A program made the translations under genes and the position numbers. The notes under the pieces are model-generated. The model was given only the letters and a program-made list of their open reading frames with translations, ran no database searches and was not told where the DNA came from. Shown in pieces: positions 8,838-18,214 of a stretch of 64,000 bases of DNA (position 1 is its first letter; each line of letters opens with the position of its first letter). Source of the DNA: Bacillus sp. CH30_1T (GTDB lineage: Bacteria; Bacillota; Bacilli; Bacillales; Bacillaceae_B). The stretch spans positions 63,526 to 127,525 of the forward strand of contig NZ_VTUY01000001.1 of NCBI RefSeq assembly GCF_008364765.1, written 5' to 3'.

Positions 8838-8940
8838 TTTTTGATCAAATTGATACGAATAACCTGAACAATATATTCGTATCAATTCTCCAGCCTCTCT
8901 CATAATAAGAAAAAGTCATTTGCAGAGTTCTATGATGTGG

Positions 8941-9060
8941 TGTGCCCCCCAAAAGTTAGAGTTTATTTTAAACAGCTATTTGGCTAGTGTGAAGACGGTG
9001 CTGAACCGGACTCACGCCAGCCAATTTTTGTTTACTCCGTTTCCTTGAGCTCTCATAACA
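8941..9060 (-). pseudogene. 3' remnant of an IS3-family transposase with its terminal repeat
   Basis: On the minus strand the frame reads SRKRSKQKLAGVSPVQHRLHTSQIAV-stop. This is the typical end of IS3-family OrfB (the KL.G.SPVQ.R motif). It is followed within ~10 bp by AACTTTTGGGGGGCACA, which looks like the end of the element. Only the last ~25 codons are recognisable, and further upstream the frame is broken. Confidence 0.6.
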
Positions 9061-9413
9061 AGTTTTTCATAATTCCACTTAATTTCGCTTATATTCTGGC
9101 TGATAGCTCCAGAAAAAGCAGGATATAAGACCTATATATCGAGGAATATAAGCCTTCCCAAAACCCCGATTGCCGATTGCTCTATTTATTAGGAAAATAA
9201 TAAAAAGTGGTACGCACTTTTTTTCCGAATGAAAGGAGTTGATGGGGTTTTTTTGATGGCCAAACATGTTCTGTCACCATAATTGCCATTCCTGTAAATA
9301 TCAAAGCATGTGTGACTAGCAAAGCTAGCTTCGGGTATTCTCAGCACCTATGAAACTACTAGATATGGAACATATTCACAAATTCTTTTTTTAGAGAAAG
9401 GGTTGATCCGAAA
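9061..9413. other. Intergenic region before the subtilase gene
   Basis: No gene is supported. GCTAGCAAAGCTAGC near 9315 forms a small palindrome. AAAGGG at 9397-9402 is the ribosome binding site for the TTG start at 9414. Confidence 0.4.
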
Positions 9414-12400
9414 TTGAATAAGAAATCTCTATTTCTATCTAAAGTAGTATCTACAAGTTTTATAGCGGTTAGCTTGATATTTTCTAGTGCTCTTCCGGCT
9501 TTTGGAGAACCTGCTGATCAAAGCAATATTACAAACGTAGAACTCTATCTACAGCATGTTACGAAGGAAGACAGAGACCGAATCCATAACAGCCAGGAAT
9601 TTGGGGAAGAAAACAAATATCTCTCTCCTACTCTCGACACAGTAAGTAAAAAAGAAGTAAACATCATTGTTCAATTCGCCCAAGAGCCTGTTAAATTAGG
9701 AGTAAAAATGAGTGCTGAAAATGGAAAAACACTATCTCTTAGCGAGGCAAACAATAAAGTAGAGCAATCTCATCAAGATTTCAAGGGGAAAATAGGAAAA
9801 GCAAAAAAATCTATCCCTAGCCTAAATATCAAAAGAGAATATCGTCATGCCTTTAACGGTGTTTCAATGACAGTACCGGCTCATGAAGTACAAACGATTC
9901 TCTCCATGGATGGCGTAAATGCCATTTGGGAAGATAAGCAAGTAACAGTGGACCCACCTGTTACAGAAAATAATGAACAAACAAAAAGTGCCTCCCTTGC
10001 TCTAGATAGCATTTCCCATATCGGTGCAACAAAGCTTCATGAAGAAGGCATTACCGGAAAAGGCATAAAAGTTGGCGTTATTGACACCGGCATTGATTAT
10101 ACACATCCTGATTTAAAAGATGCATATAAGGGTGGATACGATTTTTTCAATAATGATATGGATCCGATGGAAACAACCTACGAAGATTGGAAAAAGTCCG
10201 GAGAGCTTGAAATACACCCTTTGAACGGATCAACATACTATACTGACCATGGAACTCATGTGTCTGGTACCATCGCTGGACAAGGAAAAAATGTGGCTGA
10301 TTATGCAGTAACTGGGGTTGCACCAGGGGTGGAACTATATGCATATAAGGTGCTAGGCCCATACGGTTCAGGCTCATTAAGTACAATTATAGCAGGGATT
10401 GATCAAGCAGTAGAAGACGGTATGGATGTTATTAATCTCTCATTAGGAAGCCCATCTAATAATCCACTTGATCCGTCCTCTATTGCTATTAATAACGCTG
10501 TGCAGGCAGGAACTGTTGCTGTTATAGCTGCTGGAAACTCAGGTAGCGATTTGTATACTCTAGGCTCTCCAGGAACTTCAGCATTAGCTTTGACAGTGGG
10601 TGCAAGTGATTATTCTATTACTATTCCAACAGCAGAAGGAACGGTATCATCTAGCGACAATCTTTCGTTAACCAATTTACGATTACTTGCAAAAAACTAC
10701 AACGATGATTTAACTACACTGAAAGATGAAGCACTTTCCATCGTTAACGTAGGGCTGGGCTCTGTATACGATTACTGGGGAAAAGATGTTAATGGCAAAA
10801 TTGCACTGATCGCCCGTGGAAATATTAGTTTAAACGAAAAGGTTATGAATGCTAAAAATTATGGAGCAAAAGCAGTATTACTGTATAATGATAACCCCGA
10901 AGAAGGCCAAATCCCTTATTATCTAGGAGAAAGCTTTAAATTTATTCCTACTTTTTCACTTACGAATGAGCAAGGCTTGCAACTAGTAGAGCTTGTCAAG
11001 CAAGACAGCGCTACATTCACCCTCGATACAATTGGCGAGCTAAAAACAAACGGAGATACATTGGCTGACTTCAGCTCCCGCGGTCCTTCCAATAGAATTT
11101 ATGATATTAAGCCCGAAGTCACCGCGCCAGGAGTAGCTGTGTATTCAAGTGTACCTGCTTACGTACATGGAGAAGAGCATCTAAATGATTATCAATATGC
11201 CTATCAAAGATTCTCTGGTACTTCCATGGCTGCACCACATGTAGCAGGAGCAGCAGCTCTACTCTTACAATCACACAAGGATTACAAGCCGGATGACGTA
11301 AAAGCTGCATTAATGAACACGGCTGACTCAATGCAGAAAGATTACAGCGTATTTGAAGTTGGTGCCGGAAGAATTGATGTGTATGAAGCCGTTCACTCTG
11401 ATGTACAGGTGAAAGTTCATGATCAAACTCCAAGCATTATGGGTGATAAAGACATTACCATATCTGACGTTACAGGTGCTTTAAGCTTCGGACCACAGGT
11501 TATGAAAAAACGAAAGATAACCGATAATCGAAAACTAACCATTACCAATACAAGTAACCAAAGTAAAACATTTGATGTACAAGTGAAATTCAATCAAAAC
11601 GTTCCAAGTGCAAAGGATGCAGCGAAAAATAAAGTGACGCTGGATGTACCAGAAACGATCATTGTAAAGCCAAACAAAACGCGTAAGCTAAAACCATCTA
11701 TTCAAATTCCATCTGGGGCAGAGCTCGGCAATTATGAAGGGTACATCTATTTTACAAATAATGAAAATCCTGAGGAAGAATATCAAATCCCATTTGGATT
11801 GAAATATATGGAGGAAGGCGTTAATGAAGTAGATGCATATTTTAAATCCTTCACAACAAGACGTGATTATAACCATGGCTATATGGGTTATACTCCAATC
11901 CTATTTTCACTTAACAGTGCCATGGAAACTGTCGATATTATATTGAAAGACGCGAAAACAGGAAAAGCACTAGGTATAATGGATTCATGGCAAGGTTTCT
12001 TTCCAGAACATAATCTTTATGGGATTGAATTTGGATTTGTCGGTTTATATTTCCTATTTACAGGAAATCCGGATAACCCTGTTGCCTATGCAAAAAAGCT
12101 TGCTGGTCCAGGAAAATATGAAGTAGAAATTGTTGCTACGAATAGAGAAGGCAAAACGTTTAAAAAGTCGGATACATTTTTCATTGAAAATACTCTTCCT
12201 GAAGTAAACATGAAGCAATTAGGCGGGGTATATGAGGTAAATGAAGAAGGCATGACGATTAAAGGGAACATATACGACAAGCATGTAGACACGATGAAAC
12301 GGAATGGGTTTGATTGGGATCAATCTTCCAAGACTATAGACAATAAGAGTAATAATGCAATTAATCTGATAAATCAAACGCAATACGCATCAACACCTCT

Positions 12401-13571
12401 TTCAATTGATAAAAATGGTAATTTCGAACTTAAAGCTGGACTGCTTGAAGGTAAAGATGTTACAAAGGTTACACTTCAAACATTCGATTATGCTATGAAC
12501 GGAATGCAGAACCATCCTGATTTCACATACACACTCGTGAATCAAGGTCTGCCATATGCAAAGCTTGTTTCTAACAAAAACGATGCAAAATACGGAGAAT
12601 CTGTAACTGTAACGCTAAGTGCACATCATATTGAAGATTTAACAGGTGGAGAGTTTACATTATCATTCCCTTCTGGCACATATGAGATGACAAATGTAGC
12701 TTTAAATAAAGAATTTACTGCATTTGCGGGGTCACATAACATGAAAGCTGACCTAACAGCAGGAGATGTTACTACTGAAGGTAGTCAAAGCAATATCACT
12801 TTAAACACCCGGATAACAGGCGAAGCAGTACAGCCTATTCCAAACTCTATGCCGTTAATCGATGTAACATTTAAAGTAAACGAACATCCAAGCAGCTATA
12901 TCAAGTGGATTCAAAATATTGATGTAGTAAATGCAAAAGCATTCTCATTAAATCAAGAACCGGCATCCATTCAAGGATTTGGACAAGGAGTGAATATCGT
13001 TCCAACCGTATCTCAGCTTGAAGGAGGCATTCTTGCAGATGGCTTCTTAGATAAATGGGGCACTTGGTTAGACTACACTAAGGATTTTTCTAAAGCTGGT
13101 ATGACTATTCAAGCAGTTGGAGAAGACAGGAAAAAGTATACGGGCGAGTTTAACAGCAGTGCTCGTTACTTTCTAAAAAATCTTCCAACAACAGATCAAG
13201 CATATGACATAACAGTGAAAATACCAGGCCACTTTGACCGGCATGTAACAGTAAGTGATTTAAATGATATGCATCATGGCGAATCGGTTGGCCGTATGAC
13301 CTACATTTTCTACGCATCAGTAATGGGTGGAGATGTAAATAATGATAACGTGATTGATATTAAGGACGCAGTAGCAATCCAAAAACATTGGGGATCGAAC
13401 GAACGGAGCGCAGACATCAATTTTGATGGTATGGTAGATGAGAAGGATATGCAGTTTGTACAGAAAAACTACTTAACGCAAAACCCAGATATACAAAAAG
13501 CGCCAAAAGCGAAAAAGGTTTATAAAGGAAAAAGATTGGAAGATATTTTGAAAGAACTAAACATTCAATAG
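9414..13571 (+). CDS. Secreted S8 (Vpr-like) serine protease with cohesin- and dockerin-like C-terminus
   Basis: A 1385-residue extracellular protease. A signal peptide (~1-32, ending PAFGEP) is followed by an I9 propeptide/inhibitor domain (~60-175) and a subtilisin catalytic domain with VIDTG (D224), HGTHVSG (H282) and GTSMAAP (S604). A PA domain is inserted at ~430-540. Fn3-like domains follow, then a region ~1060-1190 resembling a cohesin fold (YGESVTVTLSAHHIEDLTGGEFTLSF). The C-terminus (~1303-1360) has two calcium-loop repeats, GDVNNDNVIDIKD and ADINFDGMVDEKD, as in type I dockerins. The start is a TTG with AAAGGG upstream; a nearby alternative TTG is out of frame. The product most likely degrades external protein. 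Vpr-type enzymes usually end near 800 residues, so the extra tail is notable. Confidence 0.9.
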   Translation: MNKKSLFLSKVVSTSFIAVSLIFSSALPAFGEPADQSNITNVELYLQHVTKEDRDRIHNSQEFGEENKYLSPTLDTVSKKEVNIIVQFAQEPVKLGVKMSAENGKTLSLSEANNKVEQSHQDFKGKIGKAKKSIPSLNIKREYRHAFNGVSMTVPAHEVQTILSMDGVNAIWEDKQVTVDPPVTENNEQTKSASLALDSISHIGATKLHEEGITGKGIKVGVIDTGIDYTHPDLKDAYKGGYDFFNNDMDPMETTYEDWKKSGELEIHPLNGSTYYTDHGTHVSGTIAGQGKNVADYAVTGVAPGVELYAYKVLGPYGSGSLSTIIAGIDQAVEDGMDVINLSLGSPSNNPLDPSSIAINNAVQAGTVAVIAAGNSGSDLYTLGSPGTSALALTVGASDYSITIPTAEGTVSSSDNLSLTNLRLLAKNYNDDLTTLKDEALSIVNVGLGSVYDYWGKDVNGKIALIARGNISLNEKVMNAKNYGAKAVLLYNDNPEEGQIPYYLGESFKFIPTFSLTNEQGLQLVELVKQDSATFTLDTIGELKTNGDTLADFSSRGPSNRIYDIKPEVTAPGVAVYSSVPAYVHGEEHLNDYQYAYQRFSGTSMAAPHVAGAAALLLQSHKDYKPDDVKAALMNTADSMQKDYSVFEVGAGRIDVYEAVHSDVQVKVHDQTPSIMGDKDITISDVTGALSFGPQVMKKRKITDNRKLTITNTSNQSKTFDVQVKFNQNVPSAKDAAKNKVTLDVPETIIVKPNKTRKLKPSIQIPSGAELGNYEGYIYFTNNENPEEEYQIPFGLKYMEEGVNEVDAYFKSFTTRRDYNHGYMGYTPILFSLNSAMETVDIILKDAKTGKALGIMDSWQGFFPEHNLYGIEFGFVGLYFLFTGNPDNPVAYAKKLAGPGKYEVEIVATNREGKTFKKSDTFFIENTLPEVNMKQLGGVYEVNEEGMTIKGNIYDKHVDTMKRNGFDWDQSSKTIDNKSNNAINLINQTQYASTPLSIDKNGNFELKAGLLEGKDVTKVTLQTFDYAMNGMQNHPDFTYTLVNQGLPYAKLVSNKNDAKYGESVTVTLSAHHIEDLTGGEFTLSFPSGTYEMTNVALNKEFTAFAGSHNMKADLTAGDVTTEGSQSNITLNTRITGEAVQPIPNSMPLIDVTFKVNEHPSSYIKWIQNIDVVNAKAFSLNQEPASIQGFGQGVNIVPTVSQLEGGILADGFLDKWGTWLDYTKDFSKAGMTIQAVGEDRKKYTGEFNSSARYFLKNLPTTDQAYDITVKIPGHFDRHVTVSDLNDMHHGESVGRMTYIFYASVMGGDVNNDNVIDIKDAVAIQKHWGSNERSADINFDGMVDEKDMQFVQKNYLTQNPDIQKAPKAKKVYKGKRLEDILKELNIQ

Positions 13572-13587
13572 CCTTATGTCTTTACAA

Positions 13588-13622
13588 GGGATATCTCAAA
13601 GTTGCGAGATATCCCTCTTATT
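13588..13622 (+). terminator. Terminator of the subtilase gene
   Basis: A perfect 10-bp stem GGGATATCTC/GAGATATCCC with an 8-base loop and a T-rich tail starts 17 bp after the stop codon. Confidence 0.9.
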
Positions 13623-13680
13623 ATTGTGGAATACGGGAATTGCTGGCTCAGGAAATGGCTAACTATTCTTCCTGAATGAA

Positions 13681-13827
13681 TTAAAAATGCGCGATTTCTA
13701 GTGCTTTATTCGTTTGGTTTGTTTTGGAATAGTAGCTCGTTTCAAATTGATTATAAGTATAGAAGTGAAAAACTCCTCCTGGATTATTATCGTCACCAAT
13801 CATATATATGTCTTTTATGATAAGCAT
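13681..13827 (-). pseudogene. Small frame or gene fragment, unknown
   Basis: A 48-codon frame reads MLIIKDIYMIGDDNNPGGVF then a Tyr/Asn-rich stretch ending in ALEIAHF. The composition looks like genuine protein, but there is no ribosome binding site and the frame upstream continues to a stop 27 bases before the ATG. It could be the tail of a lost protein. I do not recognise the family. Confidence 0.3.
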
Positions 13828-13900
13828 GTAGAACCATTTAAAAAGGGCTTTTCATGCTTTTAAAGTGGCTTTAGCCATGGGATTCTCAATTGATTCCTGT

Positions 13901-14785
13901 TTATTGAAATACGGAAGTCGGTTCTTCAGCTCTAAAATACCAGAGACCGTCTTCCTCAAGGCTACCTTCGCCTGGCAGTTTTTCCTGTTTAATAGCCCTT
14001 AAAGAAGGCAGATAATTCGTATACAAAGTTTTCAAATCTTTCCCCTGAATATTCCATTGTAGATATGGCGATATTTTTTCAAGAAATCCTAGTGCCTCTA
14101 CAAAATCCTTCTCCCCGATGATTTTTTCGATTACCGCTTCGATCACCTGACGTTGGCGGATATTCCGTCCCTCGTCCCCTAGTGAATCGTCTTTTCGCAT
14201 TCGAACATAAGATAGTACTTCATCTTGATCCAGTTCTATATTTCCTTCCGGGAAATGATGACCATCATACGTAAATTCTCGTTTGTTTTGAACCTTGAGG
14301 GGTCCTAATTCTCTTATGATTTCTTCAAATCCGTTCATGTTCACTTTGGCATAGTAGTCAACTGAAATATCCAATAGTTGCTGTACAGTTTGAACCGTCA
14401 ACGGAACGTCTCCATAGGTATAGGAATGGTTAAGTTTCGTCGTTTTATTCATACCTGGGATCTTCACTTTCGTATCCCTTGGCAGACTCACGATCTTTGT
14501 TTGATTGGTCTTAGGGTTCAGTTCTGCAACCATCAACACGTCTGGTCTCCCTTTATCGTTCTCCCGCTCATCTACACCCATTAACAGGATATGAATGACT
14601 TGATCAACGTCCACGTCCTCTTCAACTGTTTTCTCATGTAGTTCATTCTTGGTACTCGTTTCAATAGGATGATAGGTATCATCAAAAAACGCACCTATCT
14701 TAGAAAACACAAAATATAAAAAGACTCCGGATATTACAGTTAATACAATTAATATACTAATAGCAATCTTCCACTTTGACTTCAT
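13901..14785 (-). CDS. LytR-CpsA-Psr (LCP) family cell-wall polymer ligase
   Basis: A 294-residue membrane-anchored enzyme with one N-terminal helix (~6-28) and an extracellular LCP domain. Family signatures are ILLMGVDERENDKGRPDVLMV, SLPRDTKVKIPG, TTKLNHSYTYGD and VLSYVRMRKDDSLGDEGRNIRQRQVI. The Arg and Asp residues in RPD, PRD and the D...R.RQ motif bind the polyprenyl pyrophosphate and a divalent metal. LCP proteins transfer teichoic acid or capsule polymers from lipid carrier to peptidoglycan. It lies 18 bp after a broken polysaccharide deacetylase gene, probably once in the same operon. B. subtilis has three paralogues (TagT, TagU, TagV); which one this matches cannot be told by eye. Confidence 0.9.
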   Translation of the reverse strand: MKSKWKIAISILIVLTVISGVFLYFVFSKIGAFFDDTYHPIETSTKNELHEKTVEEDVDVDQVIHILLMGVDERENDKGRPDVLMVAELNPKTNQTKIVSLPRDTKVKIPGMNKTTKLNHSYTYGDVPLTVQTVQQLLDISVDYYAKVNMNGFEEIIRELGPLKVQNKREFTYDGHHFPEGNIELDQDEVLSYVRMRKDDSLGDEGRNIRQRQVIEAVIEKIIGEKDFVEALGFLEKISPYLQWNIQGKDLKTLYTNYLPSLRAIKQEKLPGEGSLEEDGLWYFRAEEPTSVFQ

Positions 14786-14803
14786 TGATACTTTTCTCCC
14801 TCC

Positions 14804-15440
14804 TTAAAACGTGATCGGTTCCATCTGTTCTGTTATTGCCTTCATACTATAGCCTTGATTGGACAGTTTTTGAAGGAGAGGCTCTAAATGAGTGCCCGTC
14901 GACTGGTTCTCATACGGAAAGGAAGCTAGTCGTGACATGACTCTTTGAACATACTCCTCACTATCTACATTCCAATCCCGTAATCTAAAGCCTTCATTCT
15001 TCACTGCGTCCAAATAATCCAGCTTCATATATGCTACGGACTCGTAAGGAACACGAATCAATTCACTATGAATTCCTGTAATGGACTCTAAAGTAGACTG
15101 GACCGTCAACATTTCTCCCACAACAGATTTATAGATTTTGGCCACATCATGAGTAATACCATGCAATCCTACACTATGACCATCTTCTACCATATGTTGA
15201 ACGGCATTACTATGCTTTCTCATATTTGGTTCTTCAGTTAGATGTTGGTTCTTCCCCTACATCAAGAGTTGGTTCATCTTGAACCTTTTCTGTTTGATAG
15301 TCGTTGTATCGTTCGAAATCTTTGCTTCCCCCGTATCAAGTACCCACGAAGTGGAAAGTATGAGTAAAATCACGGAAGCTCCCACTCCCCCGTCAATTCA
15401 ATGGGTTTGATCCATTTTCTTTTATCCCTCGTCTACCCAT
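14804..15440 (-). pseudogene. Decayed NodB-type polysaccharide deacetylase
   Basis: The minus strand opens with an ATG at 15440 (MGRRGIKENG...) and, after frameshifts, a hydrophobic anchor (GASVILLILSTSW) and FERYNDYQTEKVQDEP. It then passes to an intact 139-codon frame, MRKHSNAVQHMVEDGHSVGLHGITHD.... The last part is the second half of a NodB domain (the GH..G.H.... and RVPYE motifs). The catalytic TFDDGP block and about 60 residues around it are absent, and at least two frameshifts are present, so no active deacetylase can be made. The product would have been membrane-anchored and acted on wall glycans, in line with the adjacent LCP gene. Confidence 0.75.
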
Positions 15441-15652
15441 GTCTATCACCTTTCTGTTTTCTAAGTTACGTTTAATGATAGAGTCATAGGAAAAGAAAAG
15501 GGTTACTTATTAGTTACAAATAACGACGACTTTTGTTACTTTTTTGTTACTTTTGTCGATTGAGTTTACACTATGCTAGTGAAAATCTGAAATGGAAAAG
15601 TTTCTATCACATTTTGTTTTGGAAGAACCATCCTATTTATTAGGATTATTAA
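15441..15652. other. Upstream region of the decayed deacetylase
   Basis: No gene seen. GTTACTTTTTTGTTACTTTT near 15535-15555 is a short direct repeat that may belong to a lost promoter or operator. Confidence 0.3.
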
Positions 15653-15690
15653 AAGCCTGTTAGAACTCAAATACAAGTTCAAACAGGCTT
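15653..15690 (-). terminator. Terminator of the PhnA-like gene
   Basis: AAGCCTGTTAGAACT and AGTTCAAACAGGCTT form an imperfect long stem about 70 bp downstream of the gene at 15762-16103. Confidence 0.7.
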
Positions 15691-15761
15691 TGCTATTTAT
15701 GTGCAATAGTTTTTAATTATGTTGATAAATGAAATCATTTCGGCTCTACAAACGACCTTAC

Positions 15762-16103
15762 TTATACCTTTTTTACAAATTCCGATTTTAATTTCATAGC
15801 TCCAAATCCATCAATTTTGCAATCAATATCATGATCTCCATCAACTAAACGAATATTTTTTACTTTTGTACCTATTTTTAAGACAGATGAACTTCCTTTT
15901 ACTTTAAGGTCTTTGATTATTGTTACGGAGTCACCATCGTTTAAGACATTTCCATTAGCATCTTTGAAACTCTTTTTACTTTCACTTTCCTCTGTTTCTA
16001 ATTCTTTAGACCACTCGTGAGCACATTCTGGACAGACAAAGAGATTTCCATCTTCATAAGTGTATTCAGAATTACATTTTGGGCAATTCGGCCAATTAGA
16101 CAT
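15762..16103 (-). CDS. yjdM: PhnA/YjdM-family zinc-ribbon protein
   Basis: A 113-residue protein. The N-terminal zinc ribbon reads [25 protein letters not shown] (two CxxC pairs). The C-terminal SH3-like PhnA domain reads [39 protein letters not shown]. The family is widespread and highly conserved, but its molecular function is unproven: early links to phosphonoacetate hydrolysis did not hold for E. coli PhnA/YjdM. The start has GGAGG at a suitable distance. It forms a separate unit with its own terminator. The domain assignment is confident. Confidence 0.9.
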   Translation of the reverse strand: MSNWPNCPKCNSEYTYEDGNLFVCPECAHEWSKELETEESESKKSFKDANGNVLNDGDSVTIIKDLKVKGSSSVLKIGTKVKNIRLVDGDHDIDCKIDGFGAMKLKSEFVKKV

Positions 16104-16167
16104 ACTTTTATTTCCTCCATTTGTTAATCTTCACTATTCATTATGTTATATAACTAATCAAGGTTGC

Positions 16168-16293
16168 TTAATTTTTAAAGTCCTTAATTTTACCTGTTCC
16201 ATTACAAATAGAGCACTTTACTTTAATAAAAGGAATCTTCGTTTGCATTTTCCCCTTGCCTTTACAACGTTTGCACAGAACAATAATAGCCAT
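16168..16293 (-). CDS. 41-residue double CxxCxGxG zinc-finger protein
   Basis: A short gene: ATG at 16293 preceded by GAAGGA at good spacing, 41 codons, TAA. The protein holds CKRCKGKG and CSICNGTG separated by 17 residues. This is a DnaJ central-domain-like zinc site, comparable to the small YuiA-type proteins of bacilli. The four cysteines should bind one zinc ion. The first half is basic. It lies between the PhnA-like gene and the ArsR regulator, all on the same strand, so it could belong to a small metal-related unit. No function can be named. Confidence 0.75.
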   Translation of the reverse strand: MAIIVLCKRCKGKGKMQTKIPFIKVKCSICNGTGKIKDFKN

Positions 16294-16318
16294 TTTATAT
16301 TCCTTCTTTACTTTTACT

Positions 16319-16657
16319 CTACTCTCCATTATCTGTATCTTTGATTTTATCTAACATAGTTATCGTATCAATAAGGTGATTATTGAATATTTCACGAGCG
16401 ACACTTAGTAGGTCAATAATCATTGGATCTCGCAACGAATAGATAACCCTGTTAGCATCTTTGGTACCTGTAACGATATTTTTAGCTCTTAAAACGGTTA
16501 ATTGCTGGGACACAGCAGATCCTTCACTTCCCACTAGGTTTTGAATTTCATTTACATTTTTGTCTCCTTCAGCTAAAAGTTCAAGAATTTTTATCCTTAA
16601 TGGATGAGCAAGAGCTTTAAAGAAATCAGCTTTAAATTGTTGCATTTCTAAATTCAA
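16319..16657 (-). CDS. ArsR/SmtB-family transcriptional regulator
   Basis: A winged-helix repressor of 112 residues: FKALAHPLRIKILELLAEGDKNVNEIQNLVG then SAVSQQLTVLRAKNIVTGTKDANRVIYSLRDPMII. There is no obvious CxC metal site in the recognition region, so the inducer cannot be named. The TTG at 16657 is preferred because AGAGAGGG lies seven bases before it; an ATG nine codons upstream has no ribosome binding site. In other bacilli such regulators sit beside SulP anion transporters, and a SulP remnant does lie immediately upstream. The regulator appears intact although its probable target is destroyed. Confidence 0.85.
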   Translation of the reverse strand: MNLEMQQFKADFFKALAHPLRIKILELLAEGDKNVNEIQNLVGSEGSAVSQQLTVLRAKNIVTGTKDANRVIYSLRDPMIIDLLSVAREIFNNHLIDTITMLDKIKDTDNGE

Positions 16658-16745
16658 ATTAGTTCCCTCTCTTTCTAGATACAATTAAGATGTCGTAACG
16701 ACTCCCCTTTTTGTCCATTGCTCTCCCGTGCGCTAGAAAAGGGCT

Positions 16746-17182
16746 TTACATTCCCCTAATGGCAATATGTTTGCATCCGAGACATTTGTCCTTATTTAGA
16801 TGTTCGATTGTAATATTTATTGCACTACCCGTATGGTCAAAAAAATGTTCTTTCCCCAGGTACTCATATAAACCTGTCTTAACACTCTTAGGTTGCGGCT
16901 TGATACCTGATATCAATACAATTCCATGTTTTGAAAAACTCTTTATGATACTTGATAAAAAAGATTCACCAGTAATTTTGACCCACCAAACAGTGAAATT
17001 AATATACCTGCAACGATGGACGTTTATATTCGTATTCCGGTTTAACCCCAGAAGCAATCGCAATCGCCAATCCCTAAAGGAATAGCAATTACCCCAACAA
17101 CTAGACCAGACAGAAGGTCTTTTTGAAAACTTTGTAACGTATAGCTATTAAATCTTCCAGTAAAAAACCATCTATGTTGCAT
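16746..17182 (-). pseudogene. SulP-family anion transporter reduced to its two ends
   Basis: From the ATG at 17182 the minus strand reads MQHRWFFTGRFNSYTLQSFQ...LLSGLVVGVIAIPLGI, the standard opening of a SulP permease. A frameshift and then a large deletion follow, and the frame resumes with GESFLSSIIKSFSKHGIVLISGIKPQPKSV and DHTGSAINITIEHLNKDKCLGC, the C-terminal STAS domain. About 350 residues, nearly the whole membrane domain, are missing, so no transport is possible. The neighbouring ArsR regulator suggests the pair was one transport module. Confidence 0.8.
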
Positions 17183-17301
17183 AGCGCCCTTTCTCCATTT
17201 ATAATAATCATAACATGTATATCTGATTATTTGAATATACCACTATATGAATTTACTCTGTTTCCTAACTAATGTCAGAATAAATTTTAGAGGTGATTTT
17301 T

Positions 17302-17481
17302 ATGAAAATAGGAGATAAAGTTATTTATAATCGTGATTTATATCAGATTCTGTATATTTATACAACAGGATATTGTGAAATTAGGAAAGAAAAGGCGAAC
17401 TATACTTTTGAATTGGTACATATGAAGGATTTAGAAAGAACTCAGGATACTTTTTATTTCTACATTGACCATATTTTTTAG
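17302..17481 (+). CDS. Small conserved protein of unknown function
   Basis: A 59-residue protein beginning MKIGDKVIYNRDLYQILYIY, rich in Tyr and Ile, with an N-terminal beta-rich appearance (KIGDKVIYN then CEIRKEK). GAGGTGA lies seven bases before the chosen ATG; an ATG three codons earlier lacks a site. I recall similar short proteins in other bacilli but no assigned role. It is followed by an 11-bp inverted repeat and the Cys-rich gene at 17561. Confidence 0.6.
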   Translation: MKIGDKVIYNRDLYQILYIYTTGYCEIRKEKANYTFELVHMKDLERTQDTFYFYIDHIF

Positions 17482-17487
17482 TGAAAA

Positions 17488-17536
17488 TTCAAATGAAAGG
17501 TTTCGTATATTGACCCATTGAACATTTTCATTTGAA
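17488..17536. promoter_or_regulatory. Inverted repeat between two small genes
   Basis: TTCAAATGAAA (17488-17498) and TTTCATTTGAA (17526-17536) are exact complements, 27 bases apart, just before the gene at 17561. No T run follows, so an operator or RNA leader structure is more likely than a terminator. Confidence 0.35.
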
Positions 17537-17560
17537 AGATTTAAGAATGGAGCGAGAATA

Positions 17561-18034
17561 TTGACAATGGAAATAAAAAAACAGGATCTTATACAGCATG
17601 GATTGAAGGTACTTCAATCCGTTGGTTCTCATTATATTTGTGAAGTCTGCATTAATAGTGGGAATTCTTGTTGTTTTGGGTGCCAACATTTAGAAGATGG
17701 GATTGGATGTCAAAAAAGAAATACCAGTTGCACCGCTTGGTTATGTGGTTTACAAATGTTCTTTTTAAATGAGATTGGGTTGTTGGATGATTGGGAAAAC
17801 TTATGGGATCAGATTCCAGGACAAGGTTTTCGTGAAGATAACACCCCAGAAAGGATAAACATAAAGTCGTTCCTTCCTTTTGAAGATTTAGATGATAAAG
17901 CGGGTAAATTGGTAGCTGAAAAAATAGAATTATTTGTAAAAGATGGAGGGGATATTGATAAGTTAGAAAGACAGTTGAACAAAGATTTTGTTCTTAAAAA
18001 TTCAATTAATTTCCACCCTTTATTTAGAAGATAA
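17561..18034 (+). CDS. Cysteine-rich cytosolic protein, unknown function
   Basis: A 157-residue protein with a dense cysteine cluster in its first third: ICEVCINSGNSCCFGCQHL then GCQKRNTSCTAWLCG. Nine cysteines within about 40 residues suggest a metal or Fe-S site. The rest is helical and acidic (DDWENLWDQIPGQGF; LPFEDLDDKAGKLVAEKIELF). There is no signal peptide. I think similar proteins occur in the Bacillus cereus group, but I cannot name a function. The TTG start is used because GGAG lies nine bases upstream; an in-frame ATG two codons later is possible. Confidence 0.65.
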   Translation: MTMEIKKQDLIQHGLKVLQSVGSHYICEVCINSGNSCCFGCQHLEDGIGCQKRNTSCTAWLCGLQMFFLNEIGLLDDWENLWDQIPGQGFREDNTPERINIKSFLPFEDLDDKAGKLVAEKIELFVKDGGDIDKLERQLNKDFVLKNSINFHPLFRR

Positions 18035-18214
18035 TATGGAATGACTTTTAATTTATGAGGTCCCTTAACCCTGTATAATTTTGCAATTGCCTATGTACTT
18101 TCATCGTTTCCGTTATCTCTTCAAAATTGAATATACTTAAATTAAGTATGGATTCAATTTTATATGACAAATATAGAATTTGTATACTTTGAGAATAATA
18201 ATGGTGGTGATAGC

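Noticed and set aside
10147..10386. Antisense frames inside the subtilase
   Set aside because: They lie opposite conserved catalytic-domain codons and have no start signals.
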